A stretch of DNA of 8,432 bases from Planctomycetota bacterium (GTDB taxonomy: Bacteria > Planctomycetota > Planctomycetia > Pirellulales > Thermoguttaceae), in contig JAEWUR010000720.1 in assembly GCA_023397045.1 (NCBI GenBank), forward strand, positions 1-8,432. The letters run 5' to 3'. This document shows, one piece after another, positions 5,945-8,432 of the stretch. The notes beneath the pieces are model-generated. The model saw only the letters and a list, made by a program, of their open reading frames with translations, did no database searches and was not told where the DNA came from. Made by a program: the position numbers and the translations under genes. Within the stretch, counting starts at the first letter, position 1. Every line of letters begins with the position of its first letter.

Positions 5945-7714
5945 ATGAGCGAGTGTTTAGCAACGGAAAGGCGACCAGCCCAACGCAGACGGGAACAAGT
6001 TGCCGAGACTCCTCACGTTGCCAAGTCTCCTTCCGTCGATGCCTCGGACGAACGCCAAATCGTGCCTTCCTTGCCTCGCAAGTTCAAGGCAAAGCTGTCG
6101 CAACTGGCACGGCATGCCGGACGACTGCTGTTGCGAAACGTTCAACGGCGTCTGCCACGATGTCATCAATGGATGGCGTCATGGCTCTACGAACGCTATT
6201 TCTCCCGCCTGTACGGCAAAGAGTTCGATGGCCGGACGTTCGCCTACGCGCCTCTGATCTCGATCGTCATTCCCGTCTACAACCCGCCGCAACAATACCT
6301 GCACGCGGTGGTCGAATCCGTTCGGCGGCAGCGATACGGCCGGTGGCAACTCTGCATCGCCGACGATGCTTCGACCGCGCCCCACGTTCGCCCCTACCTG
6401 GAACGCCTCCAGTCCGCCGAACCCCGTGCGAAAGTCGTGTTTCTGGCCGAAAACCAGCATATCGCCCGAGCCACGAATGCCGCGATGCAGGTTGCCGAGG
6501 GCGACTATCTCCTGTTCGTCGACAACGACGATGTCCTGTTCACGCCCTGGGCGCTGTCGGCGCTGGTCGAATCGCTGCAAGACGATCGGTCCGATCTGGT
6601 CTACGCCGACAACGTGATGATCGATGGCCGGGGTGCCGTTCAATCGTTCGCGATGAAGCCGGACTGGGACACCGAATTCTTGCAGTCCACCTGCTACGTC
6701 ACACATCCCTTGATGGTGCGGCGAATGCTGATGGAGAAGCTCGGAGGCTTTCGGCACGAATGCACCAGCGCGCAGGACATCGACCTGCTCGACCGGGCAA
6801 CCCTGCTCGACCCAAAAGTCCGCCACATTCCAAAGTTCCTGTACGGCTGGCGGATGTTGCCCGGCTCGGTCACCACATCGACCGATGCCAAGCCCGAAAT
6901 CATCGCCCGCAGCCTGCGTGCCCACAACGATCAGCTCCAAAGCCGCGGCGCGGCGGCCGTTTCCGTCTGGCCGTCTTTCTTCCAGAAAAACCACATCGGT
7001 GCCTTCAAGCTGCAATTCCCGTCCTTCGATCGCCGGATCGATTCCTTGGCCTTGGTCCTCCTGAGTCACGGCGAGACGCTCAATTCCGCAACCGACGATC
7101 GATCGCGGCGAATCGTCTCCTATCCGATCTCGGACGCGATTCACCTCTCGACCGCCGATTCGGCCTCGTGCGACGCCCTCAAGGATCGCCTCTCCCGATC
7201 TATGTCGGAATACGTTCTTTTCCTCGATTCGTCGATCGACGCAACCTACACGTCGGCCGTCGACGAATTGTTGGGCTACCTGCTGCTCGACCCGCGCATC
7301 GGCATCGTCGCAGGCAAGGTATTGGATGACGACCATCGAATTCGCGCGTCGTCCTATGTGTTCCACGCCGGGCTTTCCATGCTCGGCGAAGGGCATCGGG
7401 ACGCCGATTTCTGCGGCTATTGGTACAAGAGCCGGCTCGCACACAACACGCTGGCCGTGCCGGGACGATTCTTCGTGACTCGAACCCAATTGGTGGCCGA
7501 CTATGGGTTGTCATTCGACGTCTTCGGCGATTTCGCCGTTCCCGACCTGTGTCTCCGATTGCGAGATGTCGGTCTGCGCACGGTCTACAATCCTTGGGCC
7601 GTCGCCCTGAGCCAAGGTTTCGACGACGCCACGGCAAACGTCCATGGCCGCGAATTATTCGCTCGAACGTATCACCGTTTTTTCGGCAAAGACCCATATT
7701 ATCGGTCCTTGTGA
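5945..7714 (+). CDS. Family 2 glycosyltransferase with two GT-A-like halves
   Basis: GT2 enzymes transfer a sugar from a nucleotide-sugar to a growing glycan at the cytoplasmic face, here probably for an envelope or exopolysaccharide. From ATG 5945 the protein has 589 residues. A basic N-terminal extension of about 100 residues precedes the GT-A domain, which starts at L104 (LISIVIPVYN). That domain has the nucleotide-binding pair D140-D141 (ADDAST) and the metal-binding DxD at D193/D195 (FVDNDD). A second GT2-like half covers about 345-589, with FLDSSID at 428-432 where an NND/DxD-like motif is expected, then RIGIVAGKVL, HAGLSMLGEG and DLCLRLRDVGLRTVYNP. It lacks the His usually found after the last block (ALSQ instead), so it may be inactive. 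No signal peptide or TM segment is evident. The frame also permits GTG 5825 (629 residues), but that has no ribosome site; ATG 5945 has GGGAG 11 nt upstream. Confidence is high for family, low for start and substrate. Confidence 0.85.
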   Translation: MSECLATERRPAQRRREQVAETPHVAKSPSVDASDERQIVPSLPRKFKAKLSQLARHAGRLLLRNVQRRLPRCHQWMASWLYERYFSRLYGKEFDGRTFAYAPLISIVIPVYNPPQQYLHAVVESVRRQRYGRWQLCIADDASTAPHVRPYLERLQSAEPRAKVVFLAENQHIARATNAAMQVAEGDYLLFVDNDDVLFTPWALSALVESLQDDRSDLVYADNVMIDGRGAVQSFAMKPDWDTEFLQSTCYVTHPLMVRRMLMEKLGGFRHECTSAQDIDLLDRATLLDPKVRHIPKFLYGWRMLPGSVTTSTDAKPEIIARSLRAHNDQLQSRGAAAVSVWPSFFQKNHIGAFKLQFPSFDRRIDSLALVLLSHGETLNSATDDRSRRIVSYPISDAIHLSTADSASCDALKDRLSRSMSEYVLFLDSSIDATYTSAVDELLGYLLLDPRIGIVAGKVLDDDHRIRASSYVFHAGLSMLGEGHRDADFCGYWYKSRLAHNTLAVPGRFFVTRTQLVADYGLSFDVFGDFAVPDLCLRLRDVGLRTVYNPWAVALSQGFDDATANVHGRELFARTYHRFFGKDPYYRSL

Positions 7715-7770
7715 GCTCGTCATTCAGTCAGGTCGCCGGCGCCGTTGAGCACCGATAAGGAATTCTGAAC

Positions 7771-8432
7771 ATGAAAATCAACTTCGTGATGTTGGCGTCA
7801 AACCGCATTAGTGGCGGACCGCTGGCGATCCTCGAATATGCCGAACGGCTCCTGCAACGCGGCCACGACGTCAGCATCACCACCACGCCGCCGTTCGCCT
7901 GGGGCGGCGCCAAGGGTCCGTTCGAGTGGTTCCCGTTCTCCGGCAAGATCCATTACTACGGAAAGCCCGGCCCGGCGTCGGGACGCGTCAAGGGACGCTT
8001 GGATCTGCTCCGCCGGATCCTCCGGTCCGGACCGGCCTTGCTGCGAAACCTGCGATCGATCAACAAACTCTGCAACTATGCCTCGCAGGCTCATTTGACG
8101 CTCTATCGCGAACAGACCCGCAAAGCCATCGACACCATCGCGGCCCACACGGGCTTCCCCGGCGTCATGGATTTCTTCACCGCCTTGTCCGATCGCCGTG
8201 AAGACGCCGATGCCCTGCTCCCTTATTTGCAGGAGGCCGTCACCGCACAATATCTCATGAACGCCATGCCCGAGTGCGACATCAACATCGCGACGCTTTG
8301 GTCGACGGCGCTGCCGGTCTATTTCAGCAAAAAAGGCCGGCCGGCGATCTTCATGCAGCACTACGAGGAAGTGTTCTATCCGCTCGACGGAAAAGACATC
8401 ACCTCGCGTCTGCTCGCGCGAATGACCTATAC
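7771..8432 (+). CDS. GT4-like glycosyltransferase, N-terminal part (runs off the right edge)
   Basis: The frame starts at ATG 7771, with AAGGA at 7757-7761, and stays open for 220 codons to the window end. It opens MKINFVMLASNRISGGPLAI, with a first beta strand and an SGGP loop, followed by LEYAERLLQRGHDVSI. This is the standard GT-B N-terminal Rossmann start of GT4 enzymes. Later blocks, DINIATLWSTALPVYFSKKG then IFMQHYEEVFYP, match the section just before the domain linker in this group. The catalytic C-terminal domain with its E-x7-E motif lies beyond the window. The gene follows the GT2 gene by 56 nt on the same strand, so the two are probably cotranscribed in one glycan-assembly cluster. 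The sugar and acceptor are unknown. Confidence 0.82.
   Translation, partial: MKINFVMLASNRISGGPLAILEYAERLLQRGHDVSITTTPPFAWGGAKGPFEWFPFSGKIHYYGKPGPASGRVKGRLDLLRRILRSGPALLRNLRSINKLCNYASQAHLTLYREQTRKAIDTIAAHTGFPGVMDFFTALSDRREDADALLPYLQEAVTAQYLMNAMPECDINIATLWSTALPVYFSKKGRPAIFMQHYEEVFYPLDGKDITSRLLARMTY

Noticed and set aside
6105..6122. TGGCACGGCATGCC as a possible sigma-54 promoter
   Set aside because: The GG and GC pairs are 10 rather than 12 bp apart, and it lies inside the GT2 coding region.
6179..7489. 436-codon reverse-strand frame opposite the GT2 gene
   Set aside because: Shadow of a well-supported glycosyltransferase; no recognisable motif in the reverse product.
7734..7745. Short GC-rich palindrome between the GT2 and GT4-like genes as a terminator
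   Set aside because: Only about 8 bp self-complementary with no usable loop and no T tract; the genes are more likely cotranscribed.

Overview
The window looks like a piece of a planctomycete chromosome, probably of the Pirellulales type. This is inferred from the GC-rich coding style, the local variant of the YD/RHS repeat protein (the VDQL-ADEQ and DNLGTIRDL blocks), a RAYT-type transposase remnant, an NtrC-type regulator beside glycosyltransferases, and many short palindromic repeats sitting inside genes. All supported genes are on the + strand.

Region 1 (1-2207) is an accessory polymorphic-toxin module. It holds the C-terminal part of an RHS/YD-repeat protein that ends in a variable tip after the DPSGL junction. 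The tip has a His...NNC arrangement suggesting a permuted papain/NlpC-P60/LRAT-like fold. It is followed at 50 nt by a small membrane protein made of two tandem copies of a hydrophobic hairpin, a candidate immunity protein. GC content falls across the tip and the small gene. The RHS frame carries several short repeat families: a 48-bp hairpin near its 5' end, three same-frame copies of a 35-bp palindromic element, and a run of four GGGG tracts.

Region 2 (about 2180-2600) is a transposon scar: the 5' third of a REP-associated tyrosine transposase with its HUH motif but no catalytic-tyrosine half, then a short tandem repeat and a well-formed extended -10 promoter.

Region 3 (2601-5728) is a two-component operon: a membrane histidine kinase with HAMP, HisKA and HATPase domains, and a sigma-54-dependent NtrC-family response regulator. 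The kinase/regulator junction is the most unusual site in the window. A palindromic element flanked by a perfect 22-bp direct duplication is inserted there, and it supplies the only conventional start codon near the regulator's 5' end. Without the insert, the best-placed initiator would be an AUC codon 7 nt after a perfect AAGGAG.

Region 4 (5729-8432) is envelope or exopolysaccharide glycan synthesis. It contains a GT2 protein with one intact and one apparently degenerate GT-A-like half, then the N-terminal part of a GT4-like glycosyltransferase that runs off the right edge. The two-component pair may regulate this cluster, but no sigma-54 promoter was found in front of it.
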